A program made the translations under genes and the position numbers. Under the pieces are notes generated by a model. It searched no databases, had not been told where the DNA came from, and saw nothing but the letters and a program-made list of their open reading frames with translations. Below, piece after piece: positions 25,983 to 34,510 of a stretch of 64,000 bases of DNA (the stretch's first letter is position 1; the number at the start of each line of letters is the position of its first letter). This DNA is from an uncultured Acetatifactor sp. (lineage in GTDB: Bacteria > Bacillota > Clostridia > Lachnospirales > Lachnospiraceae): positions 26,861 to 90,860 of the forward strand of contig CAJUCT010000012.1 of NCBI GenBank assembly GCA_910585015.1, in the 5' to 3' direction.

Positions 25983-26672
25983 TTATGCTGCCGGGATAGT
26001 CAACACCTGTCCAGGATAGATTAGATTAGGGTTACCGCCAATGACGCCCTGATTCGCGTTATAGATGACTGTATACTTTGAACCACTTCCATAGAATTTT
26101 TTGGCAAGGTTCCACAGGCAGTCACCCTTTGCCACTACATATGTCTGCGACGCTGCCGGGGCAGGGGAATTGTTCGTTTCCCGCTGGGGCAGTACGCTGG
26201 CCTGGGGCTTTGAATCGGCAATCCTGATATTCACCGTCTTGGTTCCATAATCCCGCCACTGCTTTAAGGTAAACTGCACCTGGAAGTCAAAACCATTTCC
26301 CGCGTCCTCCGTAATTTTGTAATCCTCCAGGGATACCGTGATATTTGTGTTCAGCAATTCCTTCCTGGAAGGGACTTTTCTACACACGATGAACTGGAAC
26401 GGCTTATTGCTGGATTTCAGGGTCTCAAAGAAATCAAAAAAATAGCCTGCCTCCTTAAAGCCTGACTTATAGACTGCATATGGATATTCCATCTGCGGAA
26501 TTTCACATTCAAACTCTATGTCAGTCAGCCCCGCTTTTTTTAGGATGTTAATTTCCCCCTCATTAATAAGTTTTACTGTCCTGTTGCTTCCATTAATCTT
26601 TATCTGAATCTTTTCAGGGGTGACGGGCAGCAAGCAGCTGCCCATATATACATCATATCCACTTCCCGCCAT
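25983..26672 (-). CDS. LysM tail protein (XkdP)
   Basis: 229 residues. The N-terminal part matches XkdP-like tail proteins; the C-terminus (about 175-229) is a LysM domain (YVVAKGDCLWNLAKKFYGSG, ending LTIPAA) that binds peptidoglycan. Such proteins link the tape measure and hub. The ATG directly follows the tape-measure stop codon (TAAATG). Confidence 0.85.
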   Translation of the reverse strand: MAGSGYDVYMGSCLLPVTPEKIQIKINGSNRTVKLINEGEINILKKAGLTDIEFECEIPQMEYPYAVYKSGFKEAGYFFDFFETLKSSNKPFQFIVCRKVPSRKELLNTNITVSLEDYKITEDAGNGFDFQVQFTLKQWRDYGTKTVNIRIADSKPQASVLPQRETNNSPAPAASQTYVVAKGDCLWNLAKKFYGSGSKYTVIYNANQGVIGGNPNLIYPGQVLTIPAA

Positions 26673-29447
26673 TTACTCATGCACTCCTTCCGCCATGCTG
26701 TCAACCGCTTCGTTCACTGAGTTCGTCAGTCTGCTTATAAATCCGTCCAAATCGTCACCGCTGTTGACAGTATTCTGCATCCCTGACATATCAATGCTGA
26801 TTTCAGCAGTCGTAAATCTGTTCACTGCTTCCTGCTCCGCAATATCCCTCATATATTTCAGTTCTTCCTGGGTGATGTCCAGGGAATCCCTGATTGCCCC
26901 GGTATTCTCGGAAATGCCGTCAAGTTCATCGTTTATGCCTGAATCATCTGTTAAATCCTTAAGGTTTGGACCGTAATCTTCCGGATCAAATTCATTTGTA
27001 CTGCCAAACAGGTCTGACAGACTGAAATTGTCAATAGCCTCCGCTATCTTATCTCCGCGCCGCACCCCGGCATCCCATGCCTCCCCATACTCGACCCGGG
27101 AAATATGCCAGTCCTCACCATTGATTTTGGTCACGATTTCTTTGCCCTGACCAAATGTATTATCAACCCATTCCTCAAGGTCATCCCGCCAGCCCTGGAC
27201 CGACCCGGCAAGACTTGATCCAAATAGCGTATCAATCGCGCTGGCCAGGGTTTGCAGGAGCCCAAGGACGCAATCAACCATATCAAAAAACAGCCGGGCT
27301 ACCGCCCCGGTAGGATCCGTAAAAACATTGGCAAAATAGTTGGCAAAGTCCGCAATATAATTCCATAATACCGCGACTATATCAATGACTATATTTATTA
27401 ATGCAGCGAATAAGTTGCGGACAAACGCATCCGCAACTTGCAATGAACCCATAATAATACCAATTCCGGAATTTGCGGCTCCCGTCGCCTTTGCAATCCA
27501 GCTGCACAGAGCCACCAGGGCCGCGACCAAAGCTATGATAAGAATAATTATCCACACAACCGGGCAGGCGTACATTGCGCTGTTCAGCCCCATCTGTGCC
27601 GTTGTTTCAGCCCAAGTTGCCCCGGTTGCTATCATGGTAGCAGCTGCCAGCAATCCCTTTCCCACCGCTACAGCGCCGGCAGTGGCAGCTGATGCAAATT
27701 CCAGCCCCTCGGTGATCGCCAGGTATGCCCCATATACAGCCAGGGCTGCTACTATACCGTATATGATAGGAGATATCCATGACCAGTTATCAACAACCGC
27801 CTGGACAAAGTCCAATGCGCCGCCCAGCAGCCAGGAAAGAATACCCATTATAAACTGTAAGCCAAGCGTGAAGCCGCCCAAGACGGTCTGTATCGCTCCC
27901 CAGTGGCCCGTGATCGCATCCACAAATAAAATTACATAGGGATACAACTGGCTTCCTACCACTTCTTTCATCTCACCCCAGGCGTTGGTCATCTGGATGA
28001 TCTTGCCCTCCGGAGTATTGCTCATGGATTCATACAGGCCGCCCCAGGACTCTGCGATCACTGCATTGATTGCGGCGGCGGCCTGTACCTCCTGTGACGC
28101 GTCCAGATATTCTTCACCAATAGCCGCAATAATCTGTTCCTGGGTTGCGGTCCCTTCAATAATGGCTTTCTGGGCTTCGGAAAACGCAAAGCCCTTTTGG
28201 GTCATAGCGTCATAGGACCCGGACATGATTTTCCCCAGCCCTTCCGCATATTGCGCCATTGCGCCGCTGTCCAGTTCACCGCCTCCAGACATACCCATTG
28301 CATAGTCCGCAAGAGTATCCATCATCATTTCAATAGCTGCAGTATCTGAAAAATATGTCGAAAACTCCACTGCTCCGGCAATCATGACTTCATCACGATA
28401 GATACCCTTGGACTGGATTTCTGAGGCTTTTCCGGTGATGGTGTTAAATGCCGCCGTCAGCGCCTGGGTGTCTGCCGATACCGCCACACTGTCAATCTGA
28501 TCCTGAATACCGTTAATTTCCGCAACGGCTTCAGAGGTGTCAGCTGTAACCTTCGAGACCGAATCAGGATCCAGTGTATTGGCAAGCACGGCCATCAGCT
28601 GTAATTCCGCGTTCCGTTGTGTATCAAACGCTTCTGTGCATTCTTCTATCCAGCTGATTACCTTCTTGATGCCCGCCAGCCCGGTATAGTCCTTTACAAC
28701 CTGTGAAATCATTGACCGCAGATGTCCTGCCTTGTCAGTGCCCTGCGCAATTTCCCGGTTAAACTGTCCCTGTTCATTTACTCCATCTCTTATATAGCGC
28801 TCCGTGGCGGAGATCGTCTGGTTCAGACGCAGATACGCAGTATTTGCAGCAGATACATCCATATTCCGCATTGCTTCACTTAGATCGTTTTGCCTCTGGA
28901 CTGCTGTGTTCAACTGCAAACGTAACCGCTCCAGCTCTGCATTAGCTGTATCCGTCCCCATATTCAGGGGATTGCTTTCTATCTGCCGAATGCGATCCCG
29001 GATGTTGTCAATTCTAACCGCCATAGTATTCAGATTTTGGAATGCTTCGGGCGGAAAAATGTTAGCATTGTATGCCTGTCTAGCAATAGCGTCCTGAGTG
29101 CTGCACAGCTGCTGCAGCATTGCGTCTGCGCTTTGGACCTCCTGCCGGAATCGGTCAAGACCGGTACTGGTAAACACCTCCAGACTCTCCGATTGCCAGC
29201 GCACCGGTATCTCTACAGGCGCGGGCTGACTGTTCAGCGCCTCATTCATGGCATCAAGCGCGGCGGTTGTCTGGCTGATCTCATTTCTTGCCGTTTCAAT
29301 GCCGCTTGTGTCAATGTCCGCACTCATGCTTTCCTGCATGTCGTACATTGCGGACACCACAAGGTTCACTTCGTTTATGATATTGTATATAGCCCCGGTA
29401 AACTGACCATTCACTTCAATCCCTGTCTGGATACTTGCCATTTTCAT
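26673..29447 (-). CDS. Tail tape-measure protein (XkdO-like)
   Basis: 924 residues: long helical N-terminal region rich in Gln/Asn/Ala, then a hydrophobic middle (about 490-690) with several potential membrane segments, then a polar C-terminal region. This is the standard tape-measure layout; length sets tail length. The start overlaps the stop codon of the frameshifted chaperone extension (ATGA), coupling the two. Size predicts a tail comparable to R-type bacteriocins. Confidence 0.9.
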   Translation of the reverse strand: MKMASIQTGIEVNGQFTGAIYNIINEVNLVVSAMYDMQESMSADIDTSGIETARNEISQTTAALDAMNEALNSQPAPVEIPVRWQSESLEVFTSTGLDRFRQEVQSADAMLQQLCSTQDAIARQAYNANIFPPEAFQNLNTMAVRIDNIRDRIRQIESNPLNMGTDTANAELERLRLQLNTAVQRQNDLSEAMRNMDVSAANTAYLRLNQTISATERYIRDGVNEQGQFNREIAQGTDKAGHLRSMISQVVKDYTGLAGIKKVISWIEECTEAFDTQRNAELQLMAVLANTLDPDSVSKVTADTSEAVAEINGIQDQIDSVAVSADTQALTAAFNTITGKASEIQSKGIYRDEVMIAGAVEFSTYFSDTAAIEMMMDTLADYAMGMSGGGELDSGAMAQYAEGLGKIMSGSYDAMTQKGFAFSEAQKAIIEGTATQEQIIAAIGEEYLDASQEVQAAAAINAVIAESWGGLYESMSNTPEGKIIQMTNAWGEMKEVVGSQLYPYVILFVDAITGHWGAIQTVLGGFTLGLQFIMGILSWLLGGALDFVQAVVDNWSWISPIIYGIVAALAVYGAYLAITEGLEFASAATAGAVAVGKGLLAAATMIATGATWAETTAQMGLNSAMYACPVVWIIILIIALVAALVALCSWIAKATGAANSGIGIIMGSLQVADAFVRNLFAALINIVIDIVAVLWNYIADFANYFANVFTDPTGAVARLFFDMVDCVLGLLQTLASAIDTLFGSSLAGSVQGWRDDLEEWVDNTFGQGKEIVTKINGEDWHISRVEYGEAWDAGVRRGDKIAEAIDNFSLSDLFGSTNEFDPEDYGPNLKDLTDDSGINDELDGISENTGAIRDSLDITQEELKYMRDIAEQEAVNRFTTAEISIDMSGMQNTVNSGDDLDGFISRLTNSVNEAVDSMAEGVHE

Positions 29448-29644
29448 CGCCTGCCTTTCTTTCTCTTCGCCTGTCTTTCTGCTTTTTCCTTCTCCTTCTT
29501 GTCGTTCTCTATCTTGATTTTAATGGCAGCGATTGTAAACGCCTTTTCCCGTTCATCCATCTCCAAAAACGCGGATGGAAGGATATGCAGTTTGTGGAGA
29601 GCGTAGTAGGCAAAGTTTGCCTCGGCATCGCCCTCCTCGATCAG
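29444..29644 (-). CDS. -1 frame extension of the tail-assembly chaperone
   Basis: Sixty-six codons in the -1 frame, entered at the slippery site AAAAAAC (29650-29644) just before the TGA of the upstream gene. The reading begins LIEEGDAEANFAYYALHKLH and ends in a lysine-rich helix before the TGA at 29446-29444. With the upstream part it gives a 209-residue fusion equivalent to lambda gpGT. It has no start codon of its own. Confidence 0.82.
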   Translation of the reverse strand: MIEEGDAEANFAYYALHKLHILPSAFLEMDEREKAFTIAAIKIKIENDKKEKEKAERQAKRKKGRR

Positions 29645-30072
29645 TTTTTTGCTTCCTTTACCTCGTCCTCAAGTGTCCTGTTGAATCCCTGGAACTTCTG
29701 TATCCACGCACACAGTTCCGAATATTCGCCCGAATCATCCACCAGCGCATACAGCAATTCCTCGGGTGTCTTAACGCCATAGGAATCCTGCAGCGCGGCA
29801 TCATACAGATCCGGATAGACTGTGGACTCACAGATCATCTTATTCAAATACTGGGATGTGTTCACTCTGGGCCTGAACATGTTGGGCTTGCCGGTGACTT
29901 GCACCTCAATAGTGCAGCTATCCCGCAGGGAATCATTTTCTTTTGATGTCAGATGCCGGAACTCCCACTCCACAGGCTTTCCCGCCTCATCACACAGGGA
30001 TGCCGTAGGCGCGTAATAACCGTTATCCTTCTCTTTCTTATTGGACTTCATAAATAACGCAAATTTAGACAT
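29641..30072 (-). CDS. Tail-assembly chaperone (XkdN-like, gpG equivalent)
   Basis: 143 residues. Family members sit between the tail tube and tape-measure genes and chaperone the tape measure during tail assembly. GAGGAGG precedes the ATG. The final codons GCA AAA AAC TGA contain a classical A-AAA-AAC slippery heptamer, so a fraction of ribosomes should shift to the -1 frame and make a longer product. Confidence 0.85.
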   Translation of the reverse strand: MSKFALFMKSNKKEKDNGYYAPTASLCDEAGKPVEWEFRHLTSKENDSLRDSCTIEVQVTGKPNMFRPRVNTSQYLNKMICESTVYPDLYDAALQDSYGVKTPEELLYALVDDSGEYSELCAWIQKFQGFNRTLEDEVKEAKN

Positions 30073-30142
30073 TTTTATTCCTCCTCTTATTGTTATTGTT
30101 TACCCCTGCGCAAAGCTCATATAGAGCCGCGCAGGGTATTGC

Positions 30143-30625
30143 TTAGTTCGTGGCGAAGCCACTCATTTCATTGAATTTCTCTGGCATATCCCATTCTTCG
30201 AATGTTCCGGAAAGTTCTTCGTCCAGAATTTCTTCCCCTGCCTGGAATTTTGCAAGTGTGAACGTGTCACACAGGCAGCCTCTGTGAATGATCGTCTGCC
30301 TCCCTACTGTACTGCTGGGATCCTCGTTGCTCACCTGGATCTCAAAATACGGCATTTCCCCGGTTTTCTGGTAATGGTTGGCCATTTCCCGAAAAACAGA
30401 CTGGTTATAGTGTGCCGTGCCGCTCCATGTACCTTTTCCGCCAGCCGCCTTATGTCCCATACCTACCTTACCCAGGATCGGAACATCCGTGATGTTTACC
30501 TCCCACTTACTCTCAAATTCGGTAAGGCTCATGAAATTGAAGCGTCTACCATTGAGCGTAATAAAACACTCCGCAAGACTGCCATATACGGCGTCCTTTG
30601 CGTCCATAATTACATTCTGACCCAT
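30143..30625 (-). CDS. Tail tube protein (XkdM)
   Basis: 160 residues of the XkdM/gp19-like inner tube family (KDAVYGSLAECFITLNGRRF at the start). Start chosen at MGQNVIMDAKD with AAAGGAG 7 bases upstream; the longer frame lacks a site. It lies 38 bases after the sheath gene, the usual sheath-tube order of contractile tails. Confidence 0.9.
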   Translation of the reverse strand: MGQNVIMDAKDAVYGSLAECFITLNGRRFNFMSLTEFESKWEVNITDVPILGKVGMGHKAAGGKGTWSGTAHYNQSVFREMANHYQKTGEMPYFEIQVSNEDPSSTVGRQTIIHRGCLCDTFTLAKFQAGEEILDEELSGTFEEWDMPEKFNEMSGFATN

Positions 30626-30663
30626 TTGCTCTCCTTTGCTTAAAAGAACGGTCTGCACAATTT

Positions 30664-31974
30664 CTAGCAGATTGTGCAGACCATATACAATTTGCTCATG
30701 GTGTTTACCACCGTAACACTGTCGGAAATCACAACAGACTTCTTAGACTCTCCCTGTTCCACTGTCACATCACTTTCGGAGAAATCTTCGATTGCCCGTA
30801 TCTTCTCCAGTTCCCGGTGATGCGCCACAATGTCGGACCAGAGAGAGGTCCTGCCGGCGGCATCATTGGGAATGACCCCCAGATACTTCGTGCTGAATAA
30901 TACCGCAATATCATTCCCCAGCTGATCAATCACGCGGACGGTCTGGTTATCCTTGAAGATATCTCCTTCCGTATCTGTTGTGGTCACCTTACTGTTGATA
31001 TCCTCCAGAACACGGATATCCGAATTGACCTTATGCAGTACGAACTCACCATTGTCAATACACTGTCCCAGCTGTGTCTGGGTGTATTCCGTATCCACCG
31101 CAAAGGAACCATTATATACCATGTTCTGGCAGGACCTGTTCACTTCACAGCCGCATTGCGCCCCGGTCACCCAGTATACAAGGGACGCCTCCGGCCAATC
31201 CTCATCCAGGGTCCTGTTTTTCACGCTGATGACCCCCATATAGTCCGCCGCTGCCGCCCGGTAAAGCACCAGCTGGAACTTGATGCCCATCTCGTCACGC
31301 AGCCGCTTGTTGAAGGCAATATACAGTTTCTTCGTGATCTCATCTGTCACTACGGCTCCCATGACATTGTAAGTGTAAGATTCAATCTTATTCAAGTAGG
31401 TCTGATGCGCCGTGCCGTCAACAGTTCCGTTGGCGCCGCCCGTCAAAGGCGCCGCGGCAGTAACCGTAAGTTCTGCATCCGCCTTGAACCTCACGTAGTC
31501 ATTGGCAGTAAGCTCCTCTGCCGCCTTGACCGTCTGTGAATCAACCTTGGCTGTCCCAAGGTAAGTTACCACATCAAACTTTTTTGCGTCATCCGCGTTT
31601 TCCTGGATCACGATTTTCAGGTCGTTTCCCCTTGTGCCGCCATATAACGCTGTCGCAAAAGCGTTTTCTGCCTTTGCGCCGCCCCCGTTCAGCCGGTAAG
31701 CATATAATGTTCTGGCGCTCAGAAATAAATCCCTGAGACCTTTCAGCCGGGGATCGTCAATCGTGTACCCAAAGATCCTTCTGCTGTCCTTCTGCCACTC
31801 CTCACTGGTCACCTCAAATACTTCATTTTCCCTGCCCCAGTCCAGTTCCAGAGGCATGGTTGCAATGCCCCTGTCGGACAGGGCCGCGGATGCTGATGCC
31901 GCCGATACAAAATGGATATATGTACCGGGCAGCTTTTTGTTCTGTGTCGTAAAACTACCGCCACCTAAAGCCAT
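30664..31974 (-). CDS. Contractile tail sheath protein (XkdK)
   Basis: 436 residues. The N-terminus (MALGGGSFTTQNKKLPGTYI) and the C-terminal beta-rich domain ending with DSVTVVNTMSKLYMVCTIC are typical of clostridial and PBSX-like sheaths. Its presence shows the particle is contractile. The ATG is 1 base after the stop of the small upstream gene, with AAAGGTG as ribosome site. Confidence 0.93.
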   Translation of the reverse strand: MALGGGSFTTQNKKLPGTYIHFVSAASASAALSDRGIATMPLELDWGRENEVFEVTSEEWQKDSRRIFGYTIDDPRLKGLRDLFLSARTLYAYRLNGGGAKAENAFATALYGGTRGNDLKIVIQENADDAKKFDVVTYLGTAKVDSQTVKAAEELTANDYVRFKADAELTVTAAAPLTGGANGTVDGTAHQTYLNKIESYTYNVMGAVVTDEITKKLYIAFNKRLRDEMGIKFQLVLYRAAAADYMGVISVKNRTLDEDWPEASLVYWVTGAQCGCEVNRSCQNMVYNGSFAVDTEYTQTQLGQCIDNGEFVLHKVNSDIRVLEDINSKVTTTDTEGDIFKDNQTVRVIDQLGNDIAVLFSTKYLGVIPNDAAGRTSLWSDIVAHHRELEKIRAIEDFSESDVTVEQGESKKSVVISDSVTVVNTMSKLYMVCTIC

Positions 31975-31975
31975 A

Positions 31976-32200
31976 CTATTTCACCTTTCCTTTCTTATAA
32001 TATTCGATCAAAGCGTCAACCGCTCCGATGCTGTACCTTTTCCCGTCTTCCAGGAGAGCCTCCACCAAGTCCCTTTGACTGTTATATCTTGCCGACGCGG
32101 CAATCTGTTCCTTGTCAAACTGCGGCGGGGAGGCCGGTGCTTCTTCAGACGCCGCACCGACGCAGCTTTGACTTGCTGCCTGCTTTTTCCTTGCTTCCAT
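31976..32200 (-). CDS. Small conserved protein before the sheath
   Basis: 74 residues starting MEARKKQ, with GGGAGG 8 bases upstream (a GTG three codons earlier is possible). Charged and helical, no membrane segment. A small gene of this kind is often found between the tail-terminator and sheath genes in clostridial contractile phages; role unknown. Confidence 0.65.
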   Translation of the reverse strand: MEARKKQAASQSCVGAASEEAPASPPQFDKEQIAASARYNSQRDLVEALLEDGKRYSIGAVDALIEYYKKGKVK

Positions 32201-32201
32201 A

Positions 32202-32636
32202 TTATCCACCTCCCTTCACGCCTGTACTTAATTCCACTCCTCCCATGAATGGCTGCGGCTGCTCCACCCTTACAAAACAATCATAATTCACAAAGAAGTT
32301 CAGGATGCCTCCAACCACCTCATATCTCATCTTAGTTCCCCTGAGCGGCCTGTCGTCGCCATAAACCACAATATACTCCAGGCACTGCCGCAGCCGTTCA
32401 GCCATACCGTTGCATTCACGCTGCTTTCCGCTTGCTGTCGGAAAGTACTGGACGCAAAACTGATTGGATCTGAAATACCTTCTCCCGGGGAACGGATCGC
32501 TGGTTGCCTTCTGGCATAAGATAAGAAAACAAGGTTCCTTAAAACCCTGCTGATTCTCTTCCATATAAATTTCATAATCCTCCCCAAATTCTCCATCCAG
32601 AGCAACGTTGATTGCTTCAATTATTGAATTTATCAT
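32202..32636 (-). CDS. Tail-terminator-like protein (DUF6838-type)
   Basis: 144 residues starting MINSIIEAINVALDGEFG. The pattern (helix, then NQFCVQYFP strands, then RLRQCLEYI) fits phage tail-terminator/completion proteins that cap the head-proximal end of the tail. In a headless particle this cap would still be needed. It is the first intact gene of the tail operon. Confidence 0.65.
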   Translation of the reverse strand: MINSIIEAINVALDGEFGEDYEIYMEENQQGFKEPCFLILCQKATSDPFPGRRYFRSNQFCVQYFPTASGKQRECNGMAERLRQCLEYIVVYGDDRPLRGTKMRYEVVGGILNFFVNYDCFVRVEQPQPFMGGVELSTGVKGGG

Positions 32637-32940
32637 TTCGGGTATCCCTCCAGATATTTTTTGTTCTTGTTCTCCAGCACTCCGGGAGCGATCTTCTCCA
32701 GTTCCTGCTCAGATATAGTCATCATAAACTGTTCCTGGGCCCGTCCCTTGTGCCCTGTACCATCACCTCTTTTCTGTTGTCATCTTTGACCGTTCATCCT
32801 TTACCTTACAGTGTACCGTGAGTCATCACTCCAGCAAACAGCGCCTCCCTCTCCTCGTCTGTTTACATCTTATTTCGGCCTTGCAGTCTTAAAAGCCTGC
32901 TCCCCTAATGCTTCATTCCATCATCACCACCTCTCATTCC
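32637..32940 (-). pseudogene. Decayed head-tail connector genes
   Basis: Directly upstream of the tail terminator a frame reads GHKGRAQEQFMMTISEQELE and on to LEGYPK before a stop. It resembles the C-terminal end of an HK97-gp10-type minor structural protein but is closed by a TGA some 15 codons further upstream. Before it, another frame ends TDEEREALFAGVMTHGTL. Neither has a full-length gene. I infer leftovers of connector genes lost with the head module. Confidence 0.5.
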
Positions 32941-33022
32941 TTTCTCCTTTATGATAATTAGAAAGGGGGCTTAAACCTTCCTTTTTTATCATTTATCAGG
33001 GTTTACAATCGTGCAGAAAAAG

Positions 33023-33053
33023 CACCAGGTTTATACCTGGCGCTTTTGAGGGA
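33023..33053 (-). terminator. Hairpin terminator between late regulator and tail operon
   Basis: AAGC-CCAGGT/ACCTGG-GCTT stem with a TTAT-type loop; TTTTT follows on the minus strand and TTTT on the plus. It would separate the early regulator transcript from the tail operon, or partly attenuate it. Confidence 0.65.
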
Positions 33054-33097
33054 GATACACATATGTCAGAGGTTCCTTGCTGGTTCCTCTGATTATT

Positions 33098-33183
33098 ATT
33101 ATAAATATGCTTTTTATGCTTTTTATGCGTCTTAGGCGGAAAATTGTATTTTTCTAAATACAATGTATCTTGTAATATACATT
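33098..33183 (-). promoter_or_regulatory. Candidate late promoter and palindromes
   Basis: On the minus strand TATAAT (33103-33098) has no good -35, but is preceded by repeated GCATAAAAA units 9 bp apart, a layout expected for an activator-dependent late promoter. Two adjoining palindromes follow upstream: TTGTATTT/AAATACAA (33144-33163) and AATGTAT/ATACATT (33162-33183). The neighbouring sigma-like regulator is the obvious candidate activator. The rest of 32941-33330 holds no convincing gene. Confidence 0.4.
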
Positions 33184-33330
33184 ATGTTAGTATGGGCAGC
33201 TTTGACTCGCCGCCCCACTGTACTTCTTGACTGATTATTCATTCTTTTCATATGGCTCAGGCTTATGCTGTTCCTCACCTGTCTCAATATAGAGAATGAA
33301 TTCATTGATTTTTTCTCCCAAAATAGTGAT

Positions 33331-33732
33331 TTAATTATTAGCTTTTAAATAGGCATTAATTTTTCTGCTTATCCTGCTCTGATCCACATGTAATTGCATT
33401 GCTATGGCCTGCTGTCCTTGGCCATCCTCATAATACATTCGAAAAATTCTCCGTGTCGTACTGTCTGGAATTTGTTCTATCCACTGCTCCACCTCCTGGC
33501 AGCGCTGCTCCAGGTGAGAGATCTTGGATATCAGGTATTCCCGGTGCGCCCAGTAAGCGTCTATGTCCGTCCCCACCACCGACTGCGGCACAGGGTATCC
33601 GCTGCGGTAATCCATAATTACATCATTCCCAGTGTATTTCTCTGGTTTCAAGCTGTGAAGCTTATGCCGCAATTCAATTATTTCCTGTTTCTCGCTCTTA
33701 TATGCCTCTAAGCGCTTTTTAGTCATCTCCAC
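33331..33732 (-). CDS. Phage late transcription regulator, sigma-70 region 4-like
   Basis: 133 residues: a charged coiled coil (about 1-90) and a C-terminal helix-turn-helix (TRRIFRMYYEDGQGQQAIAM ... QSRISRKINAYLK) of the ArpU/RinA/region-4 type. Such proteins activate late operons in Gram-positive phages. Start is GTG with AAGGAGG 10 bases upstream. It lies just upstream of the tail genes and probably switches them on. Confidence 0.75.
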   Translation of the reverse strand: MEMTKKRLEAYKSEKQEIIELRHKLHSLKPEKYTGNDVIMDYRSGYPVPQSVVGTDIDAYWAHREYLISKISHLEQRCQEVEQWIEQIPDSTTRRIFRMYYEDGQGQQAIAMQLHVDQSRISRKINAYLKANN

Positions 33733-33785
33733 TCTTATTTATCCTCCTTGGCCTGCCGCCATGCTTGTGATTACCATATTGTCCT

Positions 33786-33974
33786 TTAGGATTCTTTGAG
33801 CCTGCCGCCCATGGAGCGGTCTCCAGGCAAATGCGGATTCAGGATTTCATTGCCTTGGCACAGCCTCGCATATGCCAAATGATATGGCTCTTTCCGCCCT
33901 ATCATAATTGCCCGGATGTTGGGCCGGCGTTCCATGTCCGCGATATCTCTATCTGTAATTCTCAAATTTCTCAT
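33786..33974 (-). CDS. Small hypothetical phage protein
   Basis: 62 residues, basic, starting MRNLRITDRDIADMERRPN. AAAGGAGGG is present upstream with a somewhat long spacer. No recognised family. It sits in the early region between the MITE-like repeat and the late regulator. Confidence 0.45.
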   Translation of the reverse strand: MRNLRITDRDIADMERRPNIRAIMIGRKEPYHLAYARLCQGNEILNPHLPGDRSMGGRLKES

Positions 33975-34011
33975 TATGTAGTTCTTTCCCTCCTTTCAGG
34001 GGATCCCACAG

Positions 34012-34070
34012 TAGGCAATTGCGAAAGGTTCTCTGTAAGTGACGTGGTTGGTCAATATATGCAAAAACGG
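34012..34070 (+). repeat. Left half of the MITE-like element, second copy
   Basis: Starts TAGGCAATTGCGAAA and matches the left 59 bases of the element at 57401 at 54 positions. The right inverted arm is missing, so this copy is truncated. It lies inside the tailocin early region, between small genes. Confidence 0.75.
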
Positions 34071-34127
34071 AATCCCTCTGGTAGATTTTGTGATATACAA
34101 AGTTTATTCCGGGAACCGGCCTGGATG

Positions 34128-34352
34128 TTAAATCATTTGAACTTTCAAGACAAAAAAATACTCTTTTATATCATCATCTGAAAGTCCAAGCAGATTTATT
34201 GCAAGGCAAATCTCCGATTGCTTCCACATCCGCTTTCCGGATAATTTTAGCGAAAGCGTTCTTTCTGAAATATCCATAGCTTCTGCAAAAGACATTTGAC
34301 TACCAAACTTCTCAATTATTCTTCCCCTCAATTTGCTGTAATCAAAAGCCAT
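34128..34352 (-). CDS. Cro-like DUF739 repressor
   Basis: 74 residues with a helix-turn-helix (MSFAEAMDISERTLSLKLSG) of the DUF739 phage family, usually the lytic-side counterpart of the cI repressor. GGAGGAGG precedes the ATG. It is divergent from the repressor gene at 34511, sharing an operator region. Confidence 0.78.
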   Translation of the reverse strand: MAFDYSKLRGRIIEKFGSQMSFAEAMDISERTLSLKLSGKRMWKQSEICLAINLLGLSDDDIKEYFFVLKVQMI

Positions 34353-34392
34353 GTTCTACCTCCTCCCTTGTTAAATGTTTTGAACTTTCTTT

Positions 34393-34490
34393 AGTATACA
34401 TATGTCTTGTATGCATGTCAATACATAAAATTCAATATTTCAAACTTTTTGTTCTAGGGTATTGAACTTTTGTTCAAACTGTGTTATATA
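34393..34490. promoter_or_regulatory. Divergent promoters and operator of the genetic switch
   Basis: Minus strand: TTGACA (34416-34421), 17 bases, TATACT (34393-34398) drives the Cro-like gene. Plus strand: TTGAAC (34462-34467), 17 bases, TATATA (34485-34490) drives the repressor. The plus-strand -35 is part of a perfect 16-bp palindrome TTGAACTTTTGTTCAA (34462-34477); related half-sites (TTTGAAC, TTTCAAAC) recur across the interval, as expected for a repressor/Cro operator set. Confidence 0.75.
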
Positions 34491-34510
34491 TTACTAAAAG
34501 GGGGGACGAT

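Noticed and set aside
33056..33330. A 28-codon TTG-start frame (ending QHKPEPYEKNE) after the late regulator
   Set aside because: Protein-like composition but no ribosome site, and it is in frame with the regulator's stop; too little to call a gene.
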